From assembly GCA_034509425.1 (NCBI GenBank), contig JAVTVJ010000230.1, positions 1,339,501 to 1,403,500 on the forward strand: a DNA stretch of 64,000 nt. Direction: 5' to 3'. A program made the position numbers and the translations under genes. Below are positions 1-15,000 of this stretch, in pieces (position 1 is the first letter of the stretch; each line of letters opens with the position of its first letter). The notes beneath the pieces are model-generated. The model did no database searches. It worked only from the letters and a program-made list of their open reading frames with translations, and was not told the origin of the DNA. Source of the stretch: Eopsaltria australis. Taxonomy: Eukaryota; Chordata; Aves; Passeriformes; Petroicidae.

Positions 1-3000
1 TATTTTACTTTAAACATTTTACAGACTAATAGTGGGATGTGGTAAGTATATCTTGCTGCTTCACCAGTTTTAAGCTAAGTTTGTTCAAGGTGAAAAATGC
101 AACACTGATTTCTCAGTAGTTAGCAAATGCAGAGTACAGAGTAAACTTGGCAATAAACAAATCCTCTTTTTAGTTTCTTCTGGTAGCTTCACCAGCGAAA
201 TTGCCTGATTACTAAAGATTGAAAGATTACATAAAGCCAGATTACCCTTTTTTACCTCCTTTTATCTCCAGTACTGGTTATTTAGTAGGAGGAGGAATGA
301 ACTTGAGTGAGAACCAGTATTGCTGATGTTGCCTTTCCTTCCAAAATTCTGCCGTCGTTCTCTGGGCTTGCATCCCTTAGAATTTTGTACACTAGGTGAA
401 CCAGCCTCTCCAGTGCTTGCTCTCAGGTTAATTGCACAGTCTTTAACCCTTTGCTTCCTGGTGAAAACAGCAACTCTGTTTCTTGATAAAATTAAGCTCT
501 AACATGCATTGCTGTAGGTTCCTAAATAAGGCATCCACAAAATAAAATATTTTCAAGTATTTTATGGAAAAAAGTTTGGTTTGTTTTTTTTTCAAATCAT
601 TATTAAAAATATTTTTTTTTGTGAAATGTGTATGCTCTCTTAGCAGTGATGGCAGATGTCAGCATAGTAAATTGGTACGGCTGGGCTAACAGAAATTACT
701 GCTAATGAAACCGCTGTGTATGCACAGTGATTACACTTTTGTACTTCTAGATGATCACTACCACTTCTTTTCTAGACAGTACTGTAAGTCTTCTAAACTT
801 GGGGCTTTTATTGTTAATGTTACAGAGTTAATTTACAAAAACTTTGCTTCACTCAAAGTTCTGTTTTGCAAAGTAATACTTGTTTAATATCAGGGGAAAA
901 GAGTATATTACTTGGGTTTATTTGCTTAAATGAAATTGTTTGGTCAAGATACAGAACTTGGGCTATGATCTGAGGTGAATAAACATGTAATAAACCCTCA
1001 GTTACTTCAAATGGAAATATTAAAGGCTCTACCTGGAATTACTTTTTCAAACTAAACCATAATACATATTTTTAATATTACAGAACATTGTAAAAAATTT
1101 CTTTATACTGGTTAGCATAAAGGGATTTTTTTAATGGATATTTTGTTTTAATACCCTGGTCACCTAATTTCCTAAGGTGCTGGACTTAGGGATCCTACAG
1201 CAGAAATTTCCTGACAGAATGATGTTTAAAGGTCACAGTATCTCTTTTTTTAAATAGTGATGAACAGTACCACAACTGAAATATATGTAAATTATGATTA
1301 TATGATGGCACATCCGGTATAGTTTTTGGGTTGGTTTTTTTTTTCTATTTCATATCTAGGGCAAGAATATTTGTAAAATTAGTGTGACTGAGCAATATTT
1401 TGTTATGATACAAATTGGACTGTTGAGTCTGAGGTTACACAACTATGTTTTCTATCTAAATGTGTATAAAACTGAGCAGATATATGGTTAAACTATTAGC
1501 TGGGACTCTGTGAAGACCAGTATTTCATTCCTGGCTTCTCTGCTCTCAGCTAGGTGACATTAGGCAGATGACTTTGCTTACTCATGTCTCAGTTTCCTGA
1601 TCTTTAGGATAGAGGTAATGATGCCTTGCTTTTTTGGATTTAGAAAGTACTGGGTATTTATTATTAGCTGTGGTCAAGTGCCTAAGGACACCGTAAAAAG
1701 GTACAAGTAACCTAATTAATCTGTTTTGAAGAGACATTGTAATTGGGCTGAACACTCAGCAGTGACTACCTTCAAAAAATATTCAGCAAGGACAGATTAG
1801 CTTTAAATAATTTTGAATGACTCTTGTTTCTTCAGGAGGAGAGAATGTCACACTGAGGTGAAAATATCCAGAACTAGACAATTGCAGTTTAGAAATGAAA
1901 ATGTGTGTACAATTCTTAGGTGCCTACAAATGCTTTCAGAATTGGTGGGTTTAGAGAAGCACTTCCGGTGTTTTTCAATTTTTGGGTATATATTACTATT
2001 TAAGCAGTCCTCTGTTAAAATCTTGTATTAGCAAAATATACATCCTCTTCTCAGTGGAACATAAACAGTCCTTAAAATACCTTTTGGTAGGTGCATGGGT
2101 GGAGTTTTTGGTTTTGTTTGGGGTTTTTCTTTTTTTTTGGTTTTTGAATTCTGTCAGTCTTCCTGTTAACAGAGGAACTTGTATATGATGTTGACTTGTA
2201 TGCACTTGAATTTTCTTTATCAGAGCACCTGTCTTTTTAGGACCCAGATCTGTTATTTAACTCAAATTATTAGTGATGGCTAGTAGAAAAGTATTTAGTT
2301 ACACTGTGTTTAATAGCTCTTTTGGAACAGTTTTATACATTGTGAAGGTCATTCATTACAATGTAACCTAAAATATGGAGTAGAATAAGTAGATAAATAC
2401 ATCCTTTACATTGGGAAACAGTGGTTTAAGGATTTCTTGTTGGGATTAAGGATTTCTTCATCAGTGCCTCAGAGCTGAATTAGAGACTAAGACCTCTACT
2501 TAGGTTCAGAGTAACTAAGTCTACTAAATCTTATATGTGTTTTGTATGCATTATGAGCAGTGGAGGGCTCAGTCTGCTTGTTTTGTTTTGGTTTTTTTTT
2601 GCTTTTGCTAGAAATCACTTGTACAACTGGTACCAATTGGTTGATGGCAGGCTTTTTGTTTGTTCTGTTTTTTTGCTGCATGGGTCCAGTAAGTGAATGG
2701 GTTCAGGAGCAGACTGAGCTGAAGCATCTCTCACGAGACTGCACTGTAGCATGGGCAAAGCATTTGTATGGTACTCTGAAGCTTTAATTATTAATGCTTG
2801 ATCTGCAGTTCCTGGCACAAGCAAAAGAGCATCTTTGCTGCTTTTTGGTGTGGGTGGGGGAGGTTCTTTTTAAAGAAATGAGATTTACATTGTAGAATTG
2901 AATCCATGGCTTCTGTTACTTTGAGATATGATTGAGAAGTACTATATTGAAACAGAAACTAATAGTGCCATTAGCTAACGAAATGCTTTAGGCCTGTCCT

Positions 3001-6000
3001 TACAAGTAACAGTAGATCTGATATGTTTGTTTATTTGAACTGCAGCAATACTGTTATGTCACAGTGACACAAATCGGCACCATTTTTGTTACTGCCATTT
3101 TACAGCTACCGGTTACTTACTGTTTGACACCTCACCAGTGAGTTGAACTACTTGCATGGCAGTCTGGGAGTACATCCTCTGGAGCAAAGTACTGCTCCGT
3201 GGGTTTTTTCATGACTTTATGGGATGATTTTCCAAATTTTCAGGAATTCTGTGACTGTATGTCAAACTAAGGAGGTTTTGTGGCATCCATCAGCTTTGCC
3301 AGTGCACATTCTGGTAGCTGGTGAGGATGAGATGGCTGGGGTTCTGTGGTGAAGAGACACTCACATGAACAGGATATTGGTGTGCATTTGCAGGCTTATG
3401 GTCAGCTAAATGGGCCAGCTTTGCTGGGAATTCTGGTGCTGTTGTACTCTGGTTAATAGAAGGCGCTGAAATGAAGCTATCGGAGCTAGTGCACTAAACT
3501 TTATGAGTAGGGTGAGCTGCGAGGGTTCATGTGATCAGTTACTATGGCTCAGTTGTGGGACCACCAGCTGGGTAGTGTTGAGCTGATTGTTTTTTAAGAG
3601 CAGGCCACGCCTTACATTTTTCTTGATGTTAGGTATAGATACAGTTTCCTATACTCCGTATCAACATTATGCCCACTGTGGCTGTACTTCCTGTTTACTG
3701 CTGCTGCAGTGTGCAGAGCACTTCTGGAGTGGATTCATGGAGATGGCAACCCTGTGCTCTCATTAGTGGAGTTTGTTGTTTCCACTGGGCAGCCAGGACA
3801 AAAATAGGAATATTAGCAGAAGTGTATTTTCCTAGGCCACATATATCTGTACTAAAAGCCCTTGTTATTTTAATGTAGATATATAGCTGGCTATCAGATA
3901 GGTACCAAATTAGAAATGATGACTGGAAAGGGCTGGGCTATAAAAGTTTAATATAAGCAGCATTTCCCTGTTCTTTTTTTTGTACCATGAAGAAAGGTTG
4001 ATATGTGGCAAGACCCAGGGATAGTTTGCTCTGGCCCAACATATGAATAAGAGTTAGTAAAAACCTTAATGTGACTAAATTAGCTAGCTTTTTCTACCTC
4101 CAGTTCCTGTGGATTCCTTTAAGCCTTGTTTTCTTCACTGGAGAGGTATTGGTTTTTAAATGACAGAGAATTTCTGACTTCTCTAAATAAGTGCAGATCA
4201 GAGAGCTTGAATCAAAAGCCTCCAATATCTGATTCCTGTCTGTGGTGTTATGTATGGGAGTCTGGTGTTGAAGCAAACTGTTTTTTTCTCTTGAGGTTTT
4301 TCTGACATTTGTTACCTTGCAACATGGTAATAGGGTTCATAGATTTTAAGTTTCCATTAAACACAAGAACGTTAGCCAAAAAATGAAAGCAGCAGAATCA
4401 GTTCCGTTTCTATTAAGAAGAACCAGGGAGACAGCTTTCCACTAACTTTCCACACTTGTTATTAGGATGTAACAAAATGCAATAGGCAGCTGATCTATAG
4501 CCAGGAGAAGGCATAATGAAGTCTGCAATACCACGGTGCTAATAGATTGTATTAAAGTTCTAAGATAAATCACAGGAATATTGTGGGGCTCAGTTTGTTA
4601 CTGTAATGAAACACTTACAAGCAGATCAGGTCAGAAAGGAGAACTTTACTTGTGGGTAAATACAACAATAGTAGTTTTCTGAGCCATAAAGTCAGAGAAT
4701 ATTGCTCAGCTCTCGGAATGTGGGGGCTGATACACCTTTTTTTTTTTAGATCTTAATCCTCAAAGTACTTGAACATCACCACTACATACATTTTCTCTAA
4801 TGAAATTTAAAAAGTAAATACATGTACATGAACTTCATAAATACATGCGCAATATCCTATGTACTCATATTTATTTCTTAGACTATTGAAATAAATAGAT
4901 TATTAAAATTAATAAGAAGTAATAGTAAGTTTAGTTGTTGTTTACATGAAATAGTACTTGTAAGTAGTTGCAGTACATAGGTGTTCTGAAATTATTCGTC
5001 TAATCAGCTGTGTGTATGTATATCTTCTTTTCATATATAAACTTCATGTAACTTTTGAGTAGAAATTGAGAGTTGATGATTAAAACATCAGAAAAAATGT
5101 ATTTTTTTTTCATATCAAAGTCCCAAACACAAACTGTCTCATTAACCAGGTAATAGTGATACGGTTTAGTGTATCACTGGTGCTACAGTTGGCCTGTAAA
5201 CTTAGGGACTTCAATGTATGTATTTTTGAAAACTGTCAAAAGTATATTCGGTTTGGTTTTCTTTGTTGCATTAAGATGTAAGGCAGGTCTGTGACATAAA
5301 CTTAGGATGGAAAAGTTGGGGTTGGTTCATTGGTGATGTCATGTGCTGGAATTGGAAGTTTTGCCCATACAGACTTGAGTCTGTTGCTCAAAGAAAGTGT
5401 CAGACTTTGTCAGCTGGTACCACTGCTGGAAGAGAGCATGTGCCATATTGTGTTGCTTTACATTTGCACAGGCAGCTATATGGTGAACAGATTTTGTTGT
5501 TTTGTTTTGGTGGGTTTTTTCACCCCTAGTTTAGTTTTCAGCCAGATCCAGTTCGTAATTGCAGTTCACTGTGTGGCCATATAAAGGTTTGTACTGACGT
5601 ATCAGTGACTGGTCTGGGGCAGGAACAAACTGTTAGGGGAGGTCAGGACTGCTGGTTCTTTAGGGTGCTTTTTATTGCCTGCAGTGGTGGTTCATGCAGT
5701 AAAATGTTTATCAGATTACAGATTCACAGCTAAGGACTGTGAAGAGTCCAATTCTGCTGTGGGTAAATACACAGATAATGACCAGTCTAAGCACTGTCTG
5801 TGGCAATTCTTTTCTAGATTTGCATTCTTCAAGCAGGAAGTCTCACAATATTCATGTGACAGTGAAAACCTGCTTGTTGAAAAAGCATTAAAAATAGAAT
5901 TGGTTTGGACATCGTGCATGGATGGAAGATGTAGTTACATTTAGTTTGATGTTGAAGGCTGAGAACAGTGGTGTGGTTTTGTAGCAGTACACTAGGTCAG

Positions 6001-9000
6001 TGTAGGGATTTAACCCCAAGTTTATTAGCTAACTTTCAGAAGTGGTAAGCCTTTGCTGTTAAACCTTTTATGCACTCAGTGCAAGAAGTAGTTTTGAAAA
6101 ATCTTGAGTTCCTTTGTTACTCTCTAACTAAAATGGAAGAAAAAGTGAGTGTACGATTGAAATGGATGGGATTGAATTTTGGAGTGAAGGCAAAGTACTG
6201 TGCAAATAATACTATAAATGTACTGCCCATAAAGATAATGAAGAGACTGAGGTATTATATACAGCTTGGTATCAATGCATTTGTCAGTTAATGAGTAGCT
6301 CACTAACTGTGAGACATTTGTATATTCAGTAGGGGGAAAAAACCCATACAGTGATGAGTTGAATGTTTGTGATAAGAAAATATCTCTGAATGGTTACCTG
6401 GAGCATCAGTTAAAGCACCACTTAGGGGACTTTGAACTACTGTGTTCAAGATTGATGCTGTTTCAGAGGTCTAGCCGAATTTGGGGGAGAAAAGGCCTAA
6501 AAATACGGTGTAGAAGTAAGAAGTTTGAGGTAACAAAGTGATTAAATGTTTTCAATGTTCTTGTGTTGAATTAATTTGAAAATTATCAATTCTTTCTCAT
6601 TCTTCTTGTACTTACAAAACTTGAGTGTATTATTTTAAATTTGTGCTATTGAGGTGAAAGATTACGTTTAAAATAAACAAGGAGATAGTTTTTGGTGATT
6701 CCAGGTGTTCCAAAGCTCTCCGGTAACAATAGGCTGTAATGTAGGCTAGAAACTTTATGCCAGTCCTTAGATAAATGGAAAAAACTTACTTGGTTCTGTT
6801 TTTCTACCTTTCTTATTTCTCTTCTGCAGGAAGAGGAACATAACCCCTTCCTTTTATGATAGATTTTAGGACTTGCCCTATTTACATCACTGAGGTTACT
6901 AGATATGAGATTAGAGTTTCTTTTTCATCATTGTGATACATGTTATCACTTGGATTTTTGAGTGACATAAACTCAACAGCATCCAAAGGTATTGCTTTTA
7001 GAATTTAAAAGGAATGCAAATTGACTCTTGCAAATGGCCTATTGCTTTTTACAAGCACAATATGTAAAACCATCCACTGCTTTTCAGCTTCATATGTTTA
7101 TTTATATGGGAAGACTCTGCAAAACAGTTAAGTGGAATGTGTTTTAAGAGGATGTTTCCTTTATAGATAGATCTGCATATGACTTGACAAGATTATTTCT
7201 TTCCTAATACTCGAATTGTGTAAGCTAAAATTATAAGATAAATGATGACAAAGAACTGTCGGCTTTTCTGACAAGTATTATTAACCTCTGAAGTTGTGAG
7301 GGTGTATGCTGCCTGCAACCCTTCCAGAGCATGTAGGGAATTACATGGGCATAATCAGGTGGGGAGAGCCAATACAGTAAACCAGATTCTAGCAAAAGAT
7401 TACAGAAAACAAAGTCAGTTTTGTATTGAAAAATACAAAAACAAGCATACAGATCTGCAGAACATTTTAAAATCAGCAAGGCCTTTTTGTAGACGTATTC
7501 TAAACTTAGTGACAGCAGTAGAAAAGTAAAAGTACTGTAAATCATACATGCCTGACTACTCATGTAGCATTCTTGAACTGCTGCCCATTTGGGACTCGGC
7601 AATCTCCTTTAATGGAAGCATGTTTTCTTCAATATTTGAGTTTGTTTGTTGCTTATTTATAAGCTCATATGAAGCCATTGTTCTAGGCCGAGAATGCTTG
7701 AGTGTCAAAATTTATTATTTGCAAATTATAATATCTATAACTAGAGGTCCTCAGAAAGATTATTTAAATTTTGTTCTTGAAATTTAACTCATTAGGGATT
7801 TTTTTTCAAGTTGCTATGATTTGTGTCTTTGGTTTCTCCTCTCCTGAAAAGATGAGAACATGACATTTTGAAAATTTACACAGATAGTGCTTCATCATTA
7901 GAACAACATAATTTCTGCAGAGGGTTTTTAATTGTACTCCTTTATTCATGCAAGTTAGTGTGAGTCAAACTAAGTATTTTTCTGTTGAGTGAAAAATTTA
8001 GGTTTAACTATTCATTTTTATCAAATATGGTTCAAATATGATTTCTCAGCATATAAGCAAGCCACTTCACAAAGTAACATCTCGATCTGACCTTTTTCCT
8101 TTTCATTTTGTATGGGCATTTTTCAAATAAAATATTAATCTGTGACAAAGTACCTGGCATTTATCAGCAGTTAATTTTTGTTTTGGGGGCAAATTCCTTT
8201 ATTGAATTCTGCCTTTACTTGTAACGTGGTACATAATGCAGAAACAATTTACAGTTGTTAATTTAACTGCTTTAGAAATTGGTCCTTATCTGTACTAGGG
8301 TTCTGTGCAAGAGAGCAACTGAATGTATTCTCAGGTTTTAATTAAACTAATTCTAACAGATTTTTTTTAAAATCCTTAGAAGTTTCTCAAGTGCAGGAGG
8401 AAAAGGAATGATGGCCTGCTTGTATAAGGGTATCCAGTATCAGCTATTTTTTCAGGTTAGCAGCCAGCACTAATTTGAAGTGGGTTTTTTTTGATGGGAG
8501 TAACTCAGTGACACTGTCAGGGCAGCAGTTTCCATGCACGCGGGAATTGATTTCTTTAAGTCCATTGTCATTTTGGAACTAGATGACTTTGGGTATGAAA
8601 GAAAAGTAAGGGAGATCTAAGTTCTGCTAATGGTCTCCCATTTTTGCAATTTTTTTTCTTTCTACATTAGACTCTACTGTTTTATGAGCTCAAAAGTAGC
8701 ATTTCCTTTCTTTAGCATTTGCCTCCCTTCCCATCTGTTGCATCTACTTTAATTAATTCACTGACAATTTAAGGTTTATGCAGTACTTCCAAGTAAAGAG
8801 ATTTTTAAAGCTTAACTACAGGCATTCCTATTCTGAATTGATTCGCATACATTTCCGGAACTATGGAGCTGAACTATCTTCTTCTTCTTCATTTCTATCT
8901 GGCATTGAGTTTTTTCTGCAAATTCTTCCACTAATTTTTGTCTTGCACTTTGCCGACAGTGTACATTGGAAATGTCGGATATTTCTAATTACTTCTATTA

Positions 9001-12000
9001 ATATTTCTACTGTTATAATCTGTCTACTGTCCTGAAATATATGTGTTTCTTTATTGCAATGAATATACTTAGTACGTAGTTAAGTACCACTACTGGGAAT
9101 TCCTGCAAACCTGAGATACAAAAGCAGTGAACATTTTAGTGGCATATACTGGGAATGAGCAGATCTGCCTCTTCCTCACTCATGGTTAGCAGGAGACAGG
9201 AGGGGCTGGCTGTGGTTCTGGCATCTTCAGAAAATGAGGAGGACCTGTGCCTAGGCAGAAGCATTGGCTGTAACCCGGAATGTTTATAATAATGCTGGTT
9301 CATTGTGTCCTGGCTGGGTAAAACAGTGCAAAGGGCATGAAAAAGAAACCAGTAATGCTCGGAGAGGTCAGAGATGTTTGGAGTTGAGAGGATGGCGGTC
9401 TGAGCTAAATATAGTATCTTAGCTTAGTTTGGAAAACGGTGTAGATAGATTGGGACTGTACTTTATTTTTGTAGTTTAATTTTTTTTTTTTATAATAGAG
9501 ACTGATTTTTATTTTTCTCCTGTGACTCTTGACACCTTTAATACAATACTTGAGAGAGCGTCAAAAAATCACACCCCACCCACTCACAATCAGCCCCTTC
9601 CAAGCACAGATAGGAAATAGCCACAATCACCTAACACTTAAATTTCAGAATATGCAAGGCTGTTTCATCAAGTAGGAGTCATATTCCTGCTGGTATTTTT
9701 CAGTCAAAAGTTAATTTGTGTATTTCTGTCTCCCAAGGATGGCATGCTTTAGATAACACAGGTCATTATAGAGGAATACATTGTAGATAGTCTGGGGAAT
9801 GCAGCAGGTTAAACTTCAACCATAAATAGCTTCTGACTGCGGTGCTTTCTTTCCTTAGCTTGAGGCACTTCTTGAAGGTTTTGCTGAATGTCATATCTAG
9901 AGTAGTTTTTGGTAGTACTTAGTTGTTAATAAAGCAGAATATTCTACATCTGCTTAACATGTTTTTCATGCTACAGTTTCTAGTAGTACCTGAAGTTTTT
10001 TCTCAAGCTGCCAACTGAAATGCTCCTGAGCTAGAACGAAGTGGAAGACTTGTAGTCTTGAAGAAAAATGCCTCAAAAGTTATGACCGTACCAAAATCAG
10101 ATTCACCTTGGCAACAAGTATTCCTGGGATGTTTTTTGATATTGTGTGAATGAAAACTGCTGTTTATATGTGCCCTGTAAAATAGGGTGAGGCTTTTAAT
10201 ATTAAAAAATGGATCAATTTAGGAGAAACAGAGGTTGCATATGACATTCAAGGTTCCATTCACATGATTGCTGCTAGAAAACACATAGAATGCACGTGGA
10301 ACCTTACCCACTCTGAAAAAGGAAGAGTATTGAGATCACTAACAAGTATATCTCGTGAGTTTTCTGAATACTTGACAGTATAAAAAACAACATCATTCCC
10401 CTAATTTAATGCAGTTGTAGGGTGAGACCTTTTTGCCATTGTTATCTATACATGGGTTTATAGGATATTCTTTAGGATTTAGTTTTGTATGTGTTCTATA
10501 CATGATGCATTGAAAAACTGTTGTTTTGTTCTACTTTATTTCTGTTATGTTACAGGTCTCATTGGTGCATTGGTTATTTTGTACCTGATGCTTCCCATTT
10601 TCTATTTAAATGGTATTGAACTGTGTTGGTAACAAGAGGTAGATGGAGGAGAGTCCCATGCAAGTATGTGTGCAAAAGAGAAAACAGCTTTCTTGGGAGA
10701 TGGTGCTGAGACAACATAAAGAGTAAAATTTGTTCAACATGCATTAAGAACTCTTTTGCTAAAATCCTAAGCTTTTATTCTACACTTTTCACTGCAAACT
10801 TCATATGTTAGTCACATGTTCATTTTAGGTCACAGGAAAGTAGATTTACTTAGAGTACTATATTGCAGTCAGTGGGGAATCAGGGCTCCTAAAAAGTTGG
10901 AAAATGTAGAAAGGTTTGAAAACCAAAGTTTTAGGCAGATTTGTATTCAGAAATGCATTAAGAATTTTTTGTAATCCGCATAGTAAGTGAAATCACCTGC
11001 CTCTTTTTCATTGCTGTTGCATATAAAGCAGTTAAGTCAGGCAATTTTCTTTTGGCTTCTGTTGTAGGTTAATACAGGATTCTATTTCTTCATTATTCTA
11101 TAATGCCTAGGAAATTCTTAAATAGAAAATGAACATTAGGAGCCAGTAAGAATCTTTCTACCATATTTTAAGGGTCAGAGAAAGAAGGATTGCAAAAACA
11201 TTATTCAAATGTATCACAATGTGCATCAGTGATGCTCTGTAGAAGTCTCAGACAAATGGGACGTGAAGTAATGCTTCTATAAATAACCCTGTGTTCATAC
11301 ATAAACTTTTACTGGAAGGGCATGGAATGAGATGCCTGCATCTCTACAAGTGGAATTTTGGGTGTGGCAGTCCCAATAGGGAACAGTGATCTTTTCTACT
11401 GACCACCTGTAAAAGATGACGAAAGGATTTAAGGAGACTTTCCCATCCTTCTTTTACTGCTGGAGGTGAAAGCAGGAGCAGGATTTCCAGCTGGTTGGAG
11501 TGCAGGCTGTGAACTTCAGTAACTTCAGACATAACAAGCCAAGCTACTGTGAAAAAGTTCTCAGTCCTAGAGTATGAAGACATAGGTCCTTGGTATAAAT
11601 ACAAACATACATCCCTTTCCTGTAATAACAGATTCAGCTACCAAGCTGGGAAACTCATAAGCTCTGGTGAAGCCACTGTTGCACACAGTCCTAGAAAGCA
11701 AAAAATCTGGTTCCTTCACCAGGATCTAGTATTTAGCCACTTGGCCTCTTGCCTTATAAAACAGATGTCGGTATTATCTCTGATATGTATTGCTGCATTT
11801 ATAATGTGCAAACTAGTTGGCTGCTAAAGATGATGGCTTAATTAGAGTGGAATGTAGACTCTCAACTCTTCCGTTAGTTTTGCAATGGCTAAAAATAGCT
11901 CCTGTAAAATATAGTAAAGTAAAATGGACTAACATATCAGTTGTCTGTGCTGAAATTTGGAATTGCCAGAAACAAAGAAATTTGAGGGTTTTTATTTTCA

Positions 12001-15000
12001 ATTGCTGGTTATCCATCTCAGAGACAGAGATTTTCATATAGGGACCCCTTTATTGTACTTTTCAGATTAAAAAAATTCAGTGTATTAGTCTTTAACAACG
12101 TCCTGATACTTGCACGTGTTATTGAGAAATTCCTGTTTATTCTGAGGATTTCTTTTGCATCATTTCAGTGTTTAAGATTTTTAACCTGCACTGAAAGAAT
12201 AGATGAGTTCCAGTTGTAATGATTTGTTTCTGTAGTAAGGCATTTTAGCATTCTTCTCTTGCAGTTTAGTTAAAGTGTGTTACGCTGAAGTACCACCACT
12301 TAACAGATGTGGCAACAGCTGATACTGTGATTTGTGGAGGAGCAGAATGGTCAATCTGTAGCATTACCCAAGATTGATAATATTATCTTTTCAGTGGTAA
12401 CTATTATCTAATTCATTTTTATCATAATACAAGAAAAATACCTTACCACTGGGATTGGACCTGATTGTCATTAAGCATTAATAAATTAGGGTTTGGGTTC
12501 CTTGAGGTTTTATTTTTGTACTTCTGCATAATAACTAACTCCTTCACAAGCAGAAATTTAACCACATGTTTATCTTAACATTACAGCTGTTGAAAATGTA
12601 TAGTTGCAATGGTAACTTCTCGTTAAAGCAAGTATATTTTTGGATGCATGCCCACCAAATTATCACCTTTGTACAGTGTGCGTTGAGTTTGAGGAGGAGT
12701 TATCGAAGTCATAAGACATGATTGTGACTCATGGCTTTTGACTTGACCTTTTTACCTTAGAAAATCTCTTCTTCCAAATTAAATGTAATATCCTGTAGTT
12801 TGGATAATGTAGTGACATTATTTTTTCAAACATCTTGAGCTACATGTATAGTATTACTCTGCTTGGAATGTTAGGCAAAAACAGGTAAATGTTTTATATG
12901 AAAAAAATGCAATAAATGTATTTATATTGGGGTGTCATGAAGCAAAATTATACTAACTTTCAGTAGCAGCAGAAATTCTTGAGTTTAGGTGTTTGCTTTA
13001 ACACGCACATCAGCAGATATCTTACTGGTTATGGTGGAAGCAGTATGGGGAAGGGGGAGAGTTTTCCTACCTGGTGGACAGATTAGATTATTCTGTATTA
13101 CTCGTTCTTGGAGGCAAATTTGCCACACAACGTTTACATGAACTTACCTTTATCTGAAATAGTTCTGTTTCCTGAGTAACTTATGTTAGACTTCAGGCAC
13201 TTCAAAGCATTATCACAACTGCTTGCATCAAACTTGAGCTTAATGTAACTACAGAGAAATCAATCAAGTCAAACTGAGACAAGTCTCTTGATAAGAATTT
13301 CTCTCAAGCCCCCTTGTTTCAATCTCTGGCAGTAATTCAAAATGAGTGTATAAATTTCTAAAAGAAATGGATATCATGTATATCCCTATGTAGGGTTTGA
13401 CAAGTGTATTAAAATACACTGCATTTTAAAAGTACGTGCTGTATATATTCAAGAAATAATTTTAGGCCATTAGAATGAAGTTGTTTATATATTTATGTGG
13501 TACAGAAAATTGCAGGTGTTCTCACAAAAAGTACCAGTAACTTCTATGGTCTTTTTGAAAATTTAAAGTAACAAGCAAGAAAACCAAAATTCCCAAATGC
13601 CTAAGTCCCTCACAATACGTATTTTTGCTATCAGTTCTAAAATTTAAGGGGTTTTTATTTTATAGAAGCCTCAAACTGTCAAACACACAGAAGAAGGCTC
13701 ATTTCTCTGCTATTTACCAGCCTTCATATTTTTATGGGATCTCAACAGTTTTTTCATTAAGACATTTCTCAAAAGAAGACTACATTTTTCAGTTCAAATT
13801 TAGAAAATGCAAAATGAGTTTGTGCTTGAAATTCCTCTCTTGGCAGTAGGAGGTAAGACACAGATACCTGTCTGTTTTCGCTGTCCAGTCCCGTAAGTGT
13901 ACAACTCCACTTCAGGATCTGTGGCTGAGGGACTTAGTCTTGAAGTATTTTGTGCTTCTTCGAACTTGCTTCTCTTTCATTTGTTGAACTGTCAATCCAC
14001 CTGTTTTCCTCATCTTTTGAAGGGAAGTGTGTATATTTACCACAGTATTAATATATGCCATGATAATGTTACAGGCATTAGATGAGAAATTATAATTTCC
14101 GTGCTTTGCATGCCTCTTGGTGAGGCTGTGTTTTAGGGGAATTACTTCAGTCTTCTTGGCACAAGTCTATGATACATCATTATTGGCGATATTTCCAGCA
14201 TGCACTCTGGTATTAACATTTCATAAAATCTTTCTCCCTACATCTTGAAAGGGATTGTTTATATTTTGGCATTTAATAGAGCTTTACCTACCATGTGTGC
14301 TCTGCTTGAAACTATACTCTTTAAAGCAGTTTTCTTCTAAGTGTATTATTCTCATATATGATGAGAAGCTAAATGAAAACTAAGACAGCAAGGTCTCATA
14401 GAGAATGGAGGAGTGGCATGATTATGGGCATAATTTCATATACTGATCATCTTCTTGGGCACATGTTAGTAAAGGTTGTGATAGCAGTCCCTATTCATGG
14501 GAACTGGGATTTTGCTGTTTCTTTTGCACATCTGAAACTAGAGAGGGGAAGTTTTGTTTCCACTGTGCTGAACTCTGTTGGAATTTTTTGGCTAGGAGTA
14601 GAAACTTCAAGTTATAGATAAAGGTTTGGAAACTGCTGAAGTGTTTGTACCACGCCTGTTGCCAGAATGTTTAGTCATGATTCTTGGATACTGTAGCCAT
14701 TTGCTGATCTCCCATTTGGGTGCTCATCACCTGTGTTGCGCCATAGCCTCCATCAAGTTTTTGTGATCGTGAGAAAGGTCAGTGTAAGGATTTTCTTTGC
14801 AAGCCTCCTTGCAGGTTCTTCTCCTAGTGTAAAACCATCAGGAGCTGCTACAAGAAGCAGCTGAAGACAACATTTCTTGAAATGTTTTCTTACCCTTATG
14901 TAGCAAAGAAATCTCTCTCTTATGCCCCTTTCTCTTATCAGTGTTGGCACAACACTGCATGGACACAACTTCTAGTTCTGTAAGCAAGTCTTCACTGCTG

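Noticed and set aside
7231..7602. 123-codon minus-strand open frame in PKN2 intron 1
   Set aside because: It is low in charged motif structure, overlaps an equally long frame on the other strand, and has no recognisable family.
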